64,000 bases of DNA from Toxoplasma gondii ME49 (Eukaryota > Apicomplexa > Conoidasida > Eucoccidiorida > Sarcocystidae). Every line of letters starts with the position of its first letter. Position 1 is the stretch's first letter. The translations under genes and the position numbers were made by a program. The notes under the pieces are model-generated. The model was not told where the DNA came from. It was given only the letters and a program-made list of their open reading frames with translations, and searched no databases. Location: assembly GCF_000006565.2 (NCBI RefSeq), contig NC_031478.1, positions 3,925,127 to 3,989,126 on the forward strand, in the 5' to 3' direction. This document shows positions 36,101 to 49,719 of this stretch, one piece after another.

Positions 36101-37290
36101 TTTGGACTGTTGACCGGGGACGTTTTGGAGGCGCCGAAGGACCGCCCGCATCCAGCAGGCGTGCAGCTGCTCCGTCGACCCGACACTCCGGCAGACAAAC
36201 GACGCAGTATTCTTCTGCTCTCTCGCGTCTGCTCCCTCTTCCCCATGCGCCTGCATACTGGGAGCCACTGGCAAGGCGATGTGGACTTCGACTTAGCTGC
36301 CTACTCCTCCATCATTAAAATCTTGAAGCGTTCGCTAAGACAGCTCACAGAGGCGTGTCTCGCGAGTCTCCTTCTAAGAGACATAAACCAAGTGAGGGGA
36401 TCTGGCGCAGAAATGCATGCAAAGCAAGCTTGCTTCTAGAGATGCTGTGGACCGCAAAATCAGAGCTGACCGTCGGGGTTAGGTGAACACGTGCTCATCC
36501 TGTCCGTTCCGAACGCTCTGCATAGTAGAGAAAGGACACTTTTATCTCATCCTCTCCGTATGCCTGTCTGCACGTGAATGTGCATTAAGGTCCATATGTG
36601 TAACCCGCGGGGGTCCACTCTCGTCTTCTCAATGCCAGTCCTCCTCCGGCCGTGGGAAGATTTGACCTCCACTAGTGCATGCATTAACGATCCAGTGTAT
36701 GTTGTCTCTGTTTACTCGTTCCAGTGCGTGAAACGCTCTCTGTGGGTCTGTCTCGTTCTTTGCATGCCTTCGGCGCTTTCTTTCCAACTGCTTCCGTGCT
36801 TGAAAGAAACAGAACCCCTTGTGTTAGGAAAACGGTCTTTTTGCGTCGTGTGTGTGGGGATGTGGGTGTACTTTTTCAGGTACGACAGCTTCCAGAAGGT
36901 TACTTCAGTCCTCTCCAGCCAAAGCTCCCGTGCTTCTTTCTCCAGCGGAACTGCATGGGCATCGTCATGAAATTCTTCCTCGAGTATGTACCGATGGAGG
37001 GGCCCGTAGCCGCATCGGCACCTCTCCCGTCTTCTTCAATCCCATTGAGTTCGCCTCTTGGGAAGTTCGAGGCCTGCGTGCGTATGTGGTATCCCTGCTG
37101 CGAAAATCCTCTGAGTGATCTCTGCAGAACGGTGCTGTTCTGGCACCAGATTTCAAACATGATCAACCAGCTGAACTCATCGATCGATGTTAGTGAACTG
37201 AAGGACGATATCGATGCCGCCACAGATTTCTTGATGAGACAGTGCCGGCTTGTTGGACTCGACACTCATCCTGACTTCCCGCGTCTCTAA
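33197..37290 (+). CDS. MKT1: MKT1-type post-transcriptional regulator (XPG-fold pseudo-nuclease)
   Basis: Exons are 33197-34017, 34441-34751, 35140-35576, 36068-36391 and 36880-37290 (phases 2, 1, 0, 0), giving 767 residues. The N-terminal third is an XPG/FEN1 fold: MRVRHLQTYLSENMLL with RLGVDAVFWLRSL (N region), then GCECFQAPFFATAQLAYFAE (I region). The remaining exons, with LEWLDF-like and VCSLFPMRLHTGSHWQGDVD blocks, fit the MKT1 central and C-terminal regions. Fungal and trypanosomatid MKT1 bind ataxin-2/PBP1-type partners and act in mRNA stability and translation, not in DNA cleavage. The FEN1 acidic residues are mostly replaced: the usual FDG reads FQG, GEAEAQ reads FFATAQ, and the EDxD segment reads GPPSLLLFG. 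A catalytic role is therefore unlikely. The leader upstream of 33197 is long and open in one frame, but the first conserved residues begin at this ATG. Confidence 0.88.
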
Positions 37291-39830
37291 ACTCTTGGGG
37301 GCCCTCAGGTTTTCGCATTATGCGTACGAGGGTGATTCTGTTTTTGTAAACAAGTTTTTCTGTACGACGATGGCATGTCTGTACTCAGCATGAATCTGCT
37401 TATGCGAGCATGGATAAGTATTTTCGTATTTCGTTTATACCGCATATACACAAGCATAAACATAGCATCACGGGGAAGCAACGATCAAGTGGTCGTTTTA
37501 CGTCTGGTGTGTGGGCCATGGCGCTGACCTCGAGTTTTCTCTTATAAATCTTTGGGGGGTTTGGCTGTGAGTCTTGCCTATCAGTGTGAACGCGAATGGT
37601 GACGTTTTGTATTCTCGTATGTGCATGCTTTTATGGATGCTAATATCCATCGACGAGGTATGTAGATGTGGTCATCACTCCGTTTTATGTCTGGGTCTCG
37701 CTAACTATGCATATGGTATGCATAGTGCGTAGGTCTCATGGGCGTACCTTTGATGCCGTTTTGAACGTGGAGTGTGAAGGCGGTGTCTAGACTGTATCGA
37801 GCGATGTGCCAGAGCCACATCTGTGATTTTGATAGGTAACTGAACTTGGAACAACCTTTTTCACCCGCAGCTGCAGTGCTGTGCCATTCCTCCCTCCGTG
37901 TCGTGTCGAGATCCGTGTGCTGGGTGACGAATCAGACCAGGAAGACGAGTTTCCGTGGTTCGTGGCAGGAGGGAGAATAATGTAGAGCAAGCTGGACAGG
38001 AAACCAACGAATCTATTACGGACTGTAATTGTGCAACAGCTCTCTTCTCGAGGTGGACTCGGATTGCGGTTCGACCGTACTTGTTAGAGTACATGGTGTT
38101 TTGGAGGCTGAATTGCTTACAAACGACTGCACGTGTAGCCACACAGGACTAGGCCAATAGCCATGCGCGTCTCTTCAAAGAGGCCCCCGGCTTCGGCTGT
38201 TCACCGAGTGATATTGCAAGCTGTGATCAGGTGAGCACGAGGAGACAACAAAAAGTAAGTGCACCAACATCGCTGGTCGCAAAGCCGTCGGCGACTTTCA
38301 AAAATGTCACCGGCACGCGCAGACTATACCAGCTTGATGTTCACAAAAATCCCAAGACAGAAAATTTACAGTCGTCATCGGCTTCTTCACTTCCAACAAC
38401 ACAACACCTGAGGTGCTACTTTTTGTATTGTAAATGATATAGAAGCCTGCTGAAGATGAGAACATTTCAATATGAGATACCGTCGGTTTCTCTTGGTGGC
38501 GCGATCACGACGTATGCTCTTTGCGAAACTATTGTTAGCGCAGCGTAAAATTCTCTGTGTGTGGCCCTGTGCTCAAACCGTTATGAGGGAACACGGAAAT
38601 GAAGCAGACAGGAACACAGCAGCGGTTATGTTTTTGCCGGCCTTACCTCTCGGAGCCCCCTTCCATTTTATTCATAAACGTTCGGAGAACCGCAGAAGAC
38701 TTCGTCCCACTTTTGTAGATGAATTAATAAGACGCGAAAAGAAACAATCTCTGCAGCAATGCATAATAAATGCCTATGTATAAATATATGTACTGCCTCT
38801 TTCCGACTCGCCAAAGATAAGAGTCACGTATCCCATTGCTCCGGGGCTTCACCTTACAATGTACGAGGGCTACAGTGGCCTGTCAAGCAGCAGAAAGTCG
38901 ACCCCTTCTTTCTCCAGAAAAGCCGAAGCTACCCGATTTCAGGTGCATTGAAGCGAGTGGTTTGATGCGTGACGCAGAGGATCTGCTCCAGTGCACAGAT
39001 ACGAATTTCCGTCCAACGCTTTCAGCTTTGCCAGGAAGAGATGAAGAATGAAGAATGCTTTTGTCGATAGCCGAAGACCTTACTAGACAGCGTCGTCCAC
39101 ATCTGTACAGCGTTGGCGTATCTACAAAAACAGCCCTGAATAATGTTGTTGTTTGGAATAGTACAGTTTTTATTTTAGAAGACATCGAGCGTGTTCTTTC
39201 TAACCGAATGCAGGCGGTGTCACTATTAGTGCTACAGGTGACTGGTTCTTTAAAACACCGGAATATGGTAGTTTCTACGTTAATCGTGGCGCTGGTCAGA
39301 AGACTATTACATGCTTGTACGTTGTGGCTACAGGAAAACTAGGCAACGGTGCTATGTTGTTGCTGTTAGTACGGCAGGTCCTTTACATTGCCATCCCTCA
39401 GCAGACCGGATGCTGCTGATAGCGCGGAAGACCAATGACAGTACTTTTCACGGAAACACGGCAACTGTGGAGTGTGAAGGAAGGACGCCCTCTTATAAGC
39501 TGATTCCCGCTGACGACTGTGAAACATCCAAACGACTGAACCAGCGGCACCTATGAGCTTGTAGCTAACTGAGGACTGTATACGAATCACTTGATGCCAT
39601 GGAAAGGCCTGCTCATTTTCTGAGTTTCCATACGATCAGAAGTTGCTGAAATCTAAGTAACCACTTCTGTAGAGGGGGAAGCAGTAGATATACCACCAGA
39701 TGCGCTCGAAAAAGGTATGTTTTTCTAGAAGATATTGGCGCGACACGAGCGTGAACTCCGTGGGCGTCACCCAGATGTTGCTGGAGTCATCAGTGGCTGT
39801 ATATGGGGACAATGATGATAACTGGTTTCA
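37291..39830. other. Convergent 3' flanks of MKT1 and beta-tubulin
   Basis: This 2.5 kb stretch has no recognised gene. A plus-strand open stretch at 38231-38437 is AT-rich with no supporting features. Confidence 0.45.
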
Positions 39831-42314
<2,484 letters not shown>

Positions 42315-42460
42315 TTAGGGCTATGTTGGTAAATGTGCAGCGAAGGAGAGGATCTTTGTTTGCTGTTGCGGGGAAACATAACCGTGTCGTCGCCTCCTCT
42401 TGACAAGAAATAGGAACGTCCATATACATAAGCATACGTATACATGGAGTTCTTAAGTTC

Positions 42461-44461
42461 AGACGTTTAGTTTACAAGCTAAGAAGTGCTGCTATGCAAA
42501 CTCTGAATCCTTCAGCGTGAACAGCAAACGATTTCCCTTTGTGCTGGAAATCGACGAAAGATTTTTGTGTGAGGGCGCGCATACAGGAGTACCCACAAGC
42601 CGCAGAGAGTTCCCCACAGCAGGGCAGATGCGGGGACCGCCAGACAATCCAGCCGCCCGGTTATCAACTAAGTAAACTGACAAGTATTTGGTGAGTCCTT
42701 CCGAGTCTCGAAAAATAATACAACCCGAAGTGATGCGGCACTGAAGATTACCGGACCTTTCTCCAGTGCCCCTAACAACACAAACTCAACCTGCTGAAGG
42801 GCGTTATCTCCTGACCCCTTCTCACAAGGCATATAGTGCACATCCTCTTTTAGGAAGCTTTCGCGCGGAGGCAGGTTTTCAAGGCTCTGGGAACGTTTAT
42901 TCTGCTTGTGAGAGAACTGTGGTTCCTATCGAAAACGCCCGGAGCAGCGTGAACAACGCTTGACGTTGATAGAATCACGTGATACATATTTCGCTCATCA
43001 GAGAACAAAAAACTAGAAGCGCTATTCCATTCATATTTTCGTCCTGGGTGAGACGCTAGCTTCCAGTCACGTTTGCTCTCCTTCAATATGCCACAAACAT
43101 CCCTGAACAACGACAGCATAGCTTCCTAACGAATAAAAGCAACATCACAAAAAGTCTTTCCTATGAGATCCTTTACACACTTTCAACATTTCACTAGATC
43201 CTCGTTTGATAAACAGTCCCCATCATTGGTCGGTCTTCCTCGATCAGTCTGTCAGGCTATGACGATGCTCTTCAAATCATGTATTACAGACAGTCAACTG
43301 AGGAAAACGAGCAACCATCAGCTCTACACTGTCGCTGCCACAGCATTGTTCACTAGATCTCTGCGCATCATTTACGCACTTTGTTAATGAACAAACCAAT
43401 TTTACTCGGGGTGACATTAGGCATACACCACAGGTTTCCTGGGCGTCTCGGAAAGGATGAACACCGTGGGTGCATTTGTGCACTCACCCTTACTTGTCGC
43501 TGGCTTATCTCCCTATCCCAAGCTTCAGAGGCAAACAAGAAAACTGTTAGATCTCTCGATAGCAGAACTTCTACTGTACTTCTGAGACTTCACCAGGAGT
43601 GGGATGGATGGTCACTAACGAGTAAATTCACGGACCCGCCTAGAGTATTCGAGAAACAACTGATGGAAATGACATGCACCGCTTTGGAGTGTATCACGAA
43701 TGAGCGACAGTCTGGATGATGACACCAGAACCAACAGGAGGCAGAAGCGAGGTTTTTCTTCATGCTGCGCTTCTAGAGAGCTCAACCCCGCTCTCATGTC
43801 ATGCTGTCCAGCTGTTATCTTGCACTACGAACCGGCCACTTCGTGCCCTTGGTATTCGTATGTTGTTTAATTCAAACCTCACAATTCCACCCTCGTAACA
43901 GAGACACAAGCCCTCTACACGTTTGAGTCCTCTCATGAGCAGATGGCCATTCACTAGCAGCTTCTCAGGCCAAGAACCAACTTTTGCCTATGCAACAGTT
44001 GGAGAAAGAACGCCGGGGTACAAAGGAGCAAAACACATCACTGTAGAGCTGTTCTATTTACACCTCTGCCCAACGTGTACACCCTTCTCCTGAGGCACCA
44101 CACACCCGTGGCTGCCAGCAGTCCACGGTGTGACTAAATATGTTTACACAGTGTGAAAATTTTCCACCCGCACTGAATCATTCTGACGTTCTGTTTGCAT
44201 ATCGTGTTGAGGACTGGAGAGAGAGATGGATATGTCACAGATGAACAAAAGTATGCAGAGGAACATCGTTCGTATTTCTTCAGCGCACATGCACTGCCTG
44301 CAGGGTTGGAGCTCCACGCCGATGTACCGGAAGGAAAACAGGGACGTGGTTTCTCAATGAATGTACAGTACTCTGATTGCGAAAAAATCGTGCATCGAAT
44401 TGTTGCTGGAGTAAGGGGAAGGGGAAAACAAAAAGGGGCCGGCTTAACGCGGTTTGCGTGA
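42461..44461 (+). CDS. Putative unmodelled plus-strand multi-exon gene
   Basis: Four plus-strand blocks look coding and carry plausible splice sites. Block 1 (about 42461-42671) includes ANSESFSVNSKRFPFVLEID and ends at a GTAAAC donor in phase 2. Block 2 (42747-42948) begins in matching phase and reads LPDLSPVPLTTQTQPAEGRY; the implied intron is only 75 nt. Block 3 (43529 to about 43710) reads ANKKTVRSLDSRTSTVLLRL. Block 4 (44241-44461) reads DEQKYAEEHRSYFFSAHALP and GRGFSMNVQYSDCEKIVHRI, then stops just 13 bp before tRNA-Lys on the other strand. No family is recognised, no first exon was identified, and the joins to blocks 3 and 4 are unresolved. Confidence 0.33.
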
Positions 44462-44474
44462 AAGTACACCGAAG

Positions 44475-44547
44475 AGCCTCCTAGGGGGCTCGAACCCCTG
44501 ACCACCAGCTTAAAAGGCTGGCGCTCTACCGACTGAGCTAAAGAGGC
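44475..44547 (-). tRNA. tRNA-Lys (UUU)
   Basis: The minus strand folds as a complete cloverleaf of 73 nt. The acceptor pairs GCCTCTT with AGGAGGC, with one G-U wobble. The D arm is GCTCAGTCGGTAGAGC. The anticodon stem is CCAGC/GCTGG with loop CTTTTAA, placing anticodon TTT. The T arm is AGGGG-TTCGAGC-CCCCT. There is no intron and CCA is not encoded. Box A-like (TAGCTCAGTCGG) and box B-like (GGTTCGAGCC) internal promoters are present, and a T-rich stretch lies about 35-50 bp downstream on the minus strand. Confidence 0.96.
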
Positions 44548-46648
44548 TGAAGTTCAGCCGCTTGCTAACTGCGCGCCTAAGGAATGATGAAGGCAAGCCA
44601 AAAACTTATCACAAGTTGGGTAAGTCCTCGAACAATGCGAAATAGCGTTGTTTCTCGGTTCCTAGATCATCGTTGTGGTGGCTTTATGATGTGAGCGGGA
44701 TATTTTTTCGGCTGGCATTTCTAGTCTGCAACTCTCCCGCATCTTCTTCCGTTGCGGTCGGGGTGGCGCTCAGGAGTGGTGAAGGGTAACCACGTGGAGG
44801 CGGTGGCTGGAATGTGAGTGGCGTAAAACGGCATGCAGTTTTCAAGGCTGGATGGATGCTTACGTCTGAACGAGGCGTTGGCAGACCCCGGCTGTGCGGC
44901 CATCTGCGTCTTAAGGCTGTGTGGGACAGACTTCGTTTTCATACGAGAGGACGCGTCAGAGACTCGATAGTGTGCAGGACATTCGGAAGAAGTCTTTGTC
45001 GTGAGGGGTGAGACAGGGAGCCGGAGGCAGGGAGAGACAGAGAGGCGAGCCTCGCTGGGGTACTTTTGTGTCCCAGGATGTTTGTGCCTCTATCTTTCTT
45101 TTTTGTCGACAGGTAACAACGTTCTGCGCCTGTTTCGTTTCGGCGAACTATCAAGCGCCCGCGAGCGATTGTGTGTTCCTACCAGTGATAGATTATCCCC
45201 CCCCCCCGTCCACCTCTTGTTTTTTTCCGGTTTTCCCGATTACGCACCACTTCATGGAGGTGTTGGGGTTGACAGCGTCGATTTCTCACACTGTCTCAAT
45301 CTTTTTTGGGCCTCAGCAGCAGAACTCGAAAGAAGTGATCGGTGTAAATTCACATGGTTGTCTTTCCCTGTTCCAATGATGGGGTCAGGTGAACGGCGTT
45401 AGTAGCGGACTCGTGTGTGTACGGCGTTCCTGGTACAAAGTGCGGGCTCTACCTGCGTTATTTTTTTCGTTGCCGCAGAGGGAACGCACAGATTTATGCT
45501 GTTATATCAGCACAAATGTGACCCGTTGGAAAATTGTGACTCTTCGGGAGTGATCGAAAGCCTAAAATTGGTTTGTTGCGCGGTTTTTCCCTGAGATGCT
45601 GCGCTGAAGGGTAGCAGAAAGCATGGTAGCCACGAAGCGTCCCGAATATATATCTCGATTAGCAGTTGTGCGTGAAATTGTGTCTTCGTGTGCTGCACAG
45701 AGAACACGCATACACACACACACACGCTTGACACGTGCTGTGCGTTTGGACGCTGTCTGCGCTGCCTTCATGTTTGTTGGTAAAACGAACTGAAGTGGAA
45801 CGCGTGGTTGGCATGCCGTTCTGTTCCGAGACATCTGATTTCTTGCGTATCGGGTCCGTCTTACGTACGCCGCCTTTCCATTCCCGTACTGTTTCTCACT
45901 CCGAGTTCTTCCACAGTGATGCGATCGTTTGAGGAGCTCTCTGTCCACGCATTGTATCTGCCGGATTTCCAGTGAATGCTTCGTGTTTGGCAGAGTTCGA
46001 GACGTGGCGTGCACGGATTTGTCCCTTATTCTGTGATCTTTGCGTTTGGCCAGTCAGCGCGCTTGCAGGAAAGGAATTTGGGGCGAGATGCAGGTGTCCA
46101 TTTCTGTGCCACCACCTGCGTTGTCTTTCGTACCCAGCGGACAGCAGTTCCAGCAAACAAATCTGCAGCTGTGCCAGGCACACCTCGTGTCACCTCGAAT
46201 TCCTACACTTCTCGAGAGCGAGCACTGTGTGTGTGTCGATCAATCCCAGCCCTCTCGTGAGTGCCGGTAGTGTCTTTTTTTCCTCCCGCCTCACTACCTG
46301 CGATATCTGAAGCACAAGTCTGACTGCGAGCGCGGGCTTCTCAGGTGTTTTTGCCTGTGAGCGAGGCAGGCCGAGCAGCGACACCTTCACACCTTAGCGC
46401 GGCAGCGGAGTCGCGCTCTGAGACCAGGTGCCACCCTGACGGCCACATTCACGGTTTGCGTGCAGGTCAGAAACATCGGATTCAGCGGTTCCAGAAAAAG
46501 GTGGCTGAGCGTGGAAAGCCGCTGTTACGAGGCAGGGGTTGGGGAGCGTCTGAGTCGAACGTGTGCATGTGCATGCATGCATTTCCTTTCCTGTACCGAC
46601 GGGAAGCCCCACGCGCGCGGCGATCGGCGAAATCTGCTGGAAGAAGAA
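44548..46648. other. Upstream region of the CCCH gene
   Basis: Between tRNA-Lys and the CCCH-protein ATG. It contains a C-tract near 45190-45208 and a (CA)n stretch near 45715-45725. No coding block is supported; it is likely a long 5'UTR and promoter. Confidence 0.5.
46570..46581. promoter_or_regulatory. Overlapping TGCATGC elements
   Basis: Two overlapping TGCATGC heptamers lie about 70 bp upstream of the CCCH-protein ATG. This heptamer is a known Toxoplasma promoter element. The same motif also occurs in introns and gaps elsewhere in the window, so function here is only possible. Confidence 0.25.
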
Positions 46649-49522
46649 ATGGGGCTAGACAGTAGAAACGAAGGGGGATTCTCGCACCACGCGTCGCAGC
46701 GCGGGTGGGTGGGACGGCCCGATGACGGTGAGTGGTATCGGAGAGAGCGAGGAAACAGTGACGATTTCGACCGGCGGCAGCATGCAGCCTCGCGATCCGG
46801 AGATTACACACCATCGGGCGGGCGCATGCACATGAGAGGTCCCAGCTATTCACCCGACCGAAGAGTCCAGGAGAGATCTGGTGGGCGCGAGTACGCGGGA
46901 CCCGTGGGCTATTCGTCTAATGGAGGAGGCTTGCCTGTGGGCCCGTCTCAGCGACTTTTGGAGGGCGAGAGATACTCGTCGAAGGATCCATTTCACGGGT
47001 CTGCATATTCCCATCCGGCGCGTGACGCCTCAGATTCACTGCGGCGGCCGCTTGTGGCAGAAAACCACAACAGGGGCACTTGCCACCCTTGTGTGTTCTA
47101 TGCTGTCGGGAGATGCAGAAATGGAGGAGAGTGCCGAAACTGCCACGAAGAAGAGCACAGCGATACCCGCAGTCCCCTGTTTGCTCTTGACGTTCTCCAC
47201 CGGAAGGGACTGTGCATCGTCTGCATTGACTTCAAACGGAAGGGCATCTGCAACGATCCAGACAGGGCGCACAGATTGTTGTACTGCCACCACCCGCAGC
47301 ACCGGCCCAACGCTGGTGACTTCGCAGAAGACAGAGGAAGAGACAGCGCTGCCTGCACGGGCGGCCCACGTAGAGCGCTTGAAGATCTTTCGCCAAAGGT
47401 GTACCGTTCAGCTGGTTACTGGGGAGAGGCGCATATTTCAGCAGGCCGATGCAGGCAGCGGGAGGAGGAATACGACGACTGTTCGGGACGGGAGAGCGCT
47501 CGACGGCGCCTTTTGTCTCCGGAACTATGCTCGCGAGGATACGGTTCTTCTATGCGAGCGTATTCCGGGGTCGCTGGCGGATCCAAGTGCATGTCGCCTC
47601 CGGGCAAAGATGACTACTGTGGCCACGAGAGAGGAACAGGAGGTGGTTCGGGTGGACGTACGGCGTCCCTGTGTGTCGGCCGAGGCGTGCAGCCGCCGAA
47701 TTCGCGGCTACATCCGCCTCGAGTTTGCGAAGAACGGCGGTGCGTCCCGTGCTCAGTCTTTTTTTCGGAAGGCCGTTGTCGCCGGATTGACTGTGCCCGG
47801 TGTCACGAACCGTGCCACGGCAGTGCGTCTTCGCCTCTTTTTTACCACCGCGTTCTTCACGATATGAACCGATGTGAACCGTGTCGCGCGTTCGCTGATG
47901 GATGCTGTCCACTCAGTGATGGTGCCTGTTGTTTCTGCCATGACCGAAGCCACGCCGGCGATCGTCTGTCTTCTCTAAAGCCGGCAGCCATGTACTACCC
48001 TGCGCGTCGGGAACCTTATGAGGCCACTTCGGGTCGCGCAGCAGGCGGGCCGAGTTACAGGGGGGCCCGCGAGGTGGACAGTTTCCGACGAAGAGAGCCA
48101 TTAGGTGTGGGACGAGACGGCTTGGACAAGGGCAGTCGAGGTGGAGATTCTGGCGACCGCAATTATGCGTCACGCGGGGGGCCGCGAGTGCAGCGCGTTG
48201 AACGAGGAGGCGCTGCCCTGGGGGGTACTCATCCCGACCGGTGCGTTCCTTGTCTGTGGTATTTCCAGCACGTGACGGGGTGTGGAAAAGGCCGAGCCTG
48301 CTCTGGGTGTCACCACGAAGACCACCGTGACCCGCAAAGCGACCTGCATCCGTCGAAGCGCTTGCATGTGCTGGGAAGGTGCGTACCGTGTCGAAATTAC
48401 TTCAAAGGCATCTGTCCCCGTCAGGCTGAAGCTTGTGGCTTCTGCCACCACGAAGAGCACCGGAGCATGACCGGGAGCAAAGGCGAGAGGGTGCGCGAGG
48501 AAGAGCGGAAAGAGCAGAGGGAACAGGATGGAAGTCGCCAGGAGGAATGCGGAAAGACGTTGGGGGGTCTGGGATGTAGTGTCGAGACACCCAGAAACAA
48601 AGAGGGCGAAAGCAGGACAGTCTCGGTCACGAGTGGGTCGGGGGAGAAGGTAGACAAAGGCGAACCCGGCGGGCCTGGCGAGTCAGAGGAGCCGCGCGAA
48701 GAGGAGAGGAAAACGGAAAAGGAGGCTGACAAAGAGGGATATTCGGGCAAACTTGCGAAGAATGGGGGTACGAAACGCGCAGTGCATTATGTACGTCAGA
48801 GAGGTCAGAACGAGCCTCGAGCGCACGAACGTGGCGTCTGTCGCCCCTGTGCCTTCTACTTCATCGGCCCGCAAGGCTGTCTAAAACGGGACCGCTGCCC
48901 AGACTGCCACCATGCCGACCACGCAAATCCTCATTCCTCAGCTCATCCGTCGAAGTTGCTGCACTTGAAGGGCACCTGCAGGCCGTGCATTTCTTTCCAG
49001 CGTGGAACGTGTACAAAGGCTGCGGAAAACTGTGTTTACTGTCACCATAGCAGTCACCTGCATGAGGCATGCGACGACCGTGAGAGTGGGGACAAACAAG
49101 AAACGATGGAAGAAAGTGACCAAGTGGACGCGGCTGAGTTTCCTGTCCAGGACCTGGGTGACGGCCCGGTGTGTTGCCAAGAAGAGCAGCTTGAAAACTC
49201 TCCGTGCTGCCAACAACTGCCTGGGGAAAGTTACCCCATCTCAGACAGGCGTGGAGGGGAATCAGAAGAGACTCCAGTCGGCGGAGACCGAAGCAAAGTG
49301 TGTCTGTGCGATGAGCAGGAGATGGACAGGGGGACAGAGTCCACTGACGTCGTTGGGGACCATGAAACGAAGCCTGAACAACACGCTGGCGGAAAGGGCA
49401 ACATAGGCGACGATGAAACTGTGGCAGGCCATTCCTGTCCGCTCATCGTTTCTCCTCGGCCGGATGACGAGGCCGACAAGGCTCTCGTGACTGAAGAGGG
49501 GGCAAACGGTCACAACATGTGA
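46649..49522 (+). CDS. CCCH-like zinc-finger protein with four tandem double-finger modules
   Basis: A single long exon encodes 957 residues from the ATG at 46649. The frame is open upstream to about 46460, but that leader is arginine/cysteine-rich and unlike the body. Four modules each hold two fingers, at about residues 145-216, 365-434, 532-606 and 730-805. The pattern is CxPCxxF-x3-4-GxC-x5-6-CxxCHxxxH, for example CHPCVFYAVGRC then CRNCHEEEH. Within each, C-x7-C-x5-C-x3-H matches the CCCH class, with an additional preceding Cys and trailing His. The two fingers of a module are joined by an HPSKxLHxxGxC-type linker. Spacers are Arg/Gly/Ser- or Glu/Lys-rich. CCCH fingers usually bind single-stranded RNA, so an mRNA-binding role is likely. 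Coding-like sequence follows in another frame after 49720, so a downstream exon is possible. Confidence 0.85.
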   Translation: MGLDSRNEGGFSHHASQRGWVGRPDDGEWYRRERGNSDDFDRRQHAASRSGDYTPSGGRMHMRGPSYSPDRRVQERSGGREYAGPVGYSSNGGGLPVGPSQRLLEGERYSSKDPFHGSAYSHPARDASDSLRRPLVAENHNRGTCHPCVFYAVGRCRNGGECRNCHEEEHSDTRSPLFALDVLHRKGLCIVCIDFKRKGICNDPDRAHRLLYCHHPQHRPNAGDFAEDRGRDSAACTGGPRRALEDLSPKVYRSAGYWGEAHISAGRCRQREEEYDDCSGRESARRRLLSPELCSRGYGSSMRAYSGVAGGSKCMSPPGKDDYCGHERGTGGGSGGRTASLCVGRGVQPPNSRLHPPRVCEERRCVPCSVFFSEGRCRRIDCARCHEPCHGSASSPLFYHRVLHDMNRCEPCRAFADGCCPLSDGACCFCHDRSHAGDRLSSLKPAAMYYPARREPYEATSGRAAGGPSYRGAREVDSFRRREPLGVGRDGLDKGSRGGDSGDRNYASRGGPRVQRVERGGAALGGTHPDRCVPCLWYFQHVTGCGKGRACSGCHHEDHRDPQSDLHPSKRLHVLGRCVPCRNYFKGICPRQAEACGFCHHEEHRSMTGSKGERVREEERKEQREQDGSRQEECGKTLGGLGCSVETPRNKEGESRTVSVTSGSGEKVDKGEPGGPGESEEPREEERKTEKEADKEGYSGKLAKNGGTKRAVHYVRQRGQNEPRAHERGVCRPCAFYFIGPQGCLKRDRCPDCHHADHANPHSSAHPSKLLHLKGTCRPCISFQRGTCTKAAENCVYCHHSSHLHEACDDRESGDKQETMEESDQVDAAEFPVQDLGDGPVCCQEEQLENSPCCQQLPGESYPISDRRGGESEETPVGGDRSKVCLCDEQEMDRGTESTDVVGDHETKPEQHAGGKGNIGDDETVAGHSCPLIVSPRPDDEADKALVTEEGANGHNM

Positions 49523-49719
49523 AGAAATGGTGCGTGCGGCTGTGCGGCAAAGTGAACTACGATCTGTACCTCTTAGGACCGTTATATGGTGAAAGAAGCC
49601 CGAATGGCATTCTTCGGACCGACCAAGTCCTCCAGAAGGAGGCGTGCAAAGAATTCTTTGACTGGTTGCAGCGCGCGCTAGGACGACAAAATGAAAAGAG
49701 TAGCTGGCTCGGAGACCAC

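Noticed and set aside
46460..46648. Upstream in-frame extension of the CCCH protein
   Set aside because: No ATG at the frame start, a Cys/Arg-rich leader unlike the body, and TGCATGC promoter-type motifs in the stretch. The ATG at 46649 is preferred, although one internal ATG near 46577 cannot be excluded.
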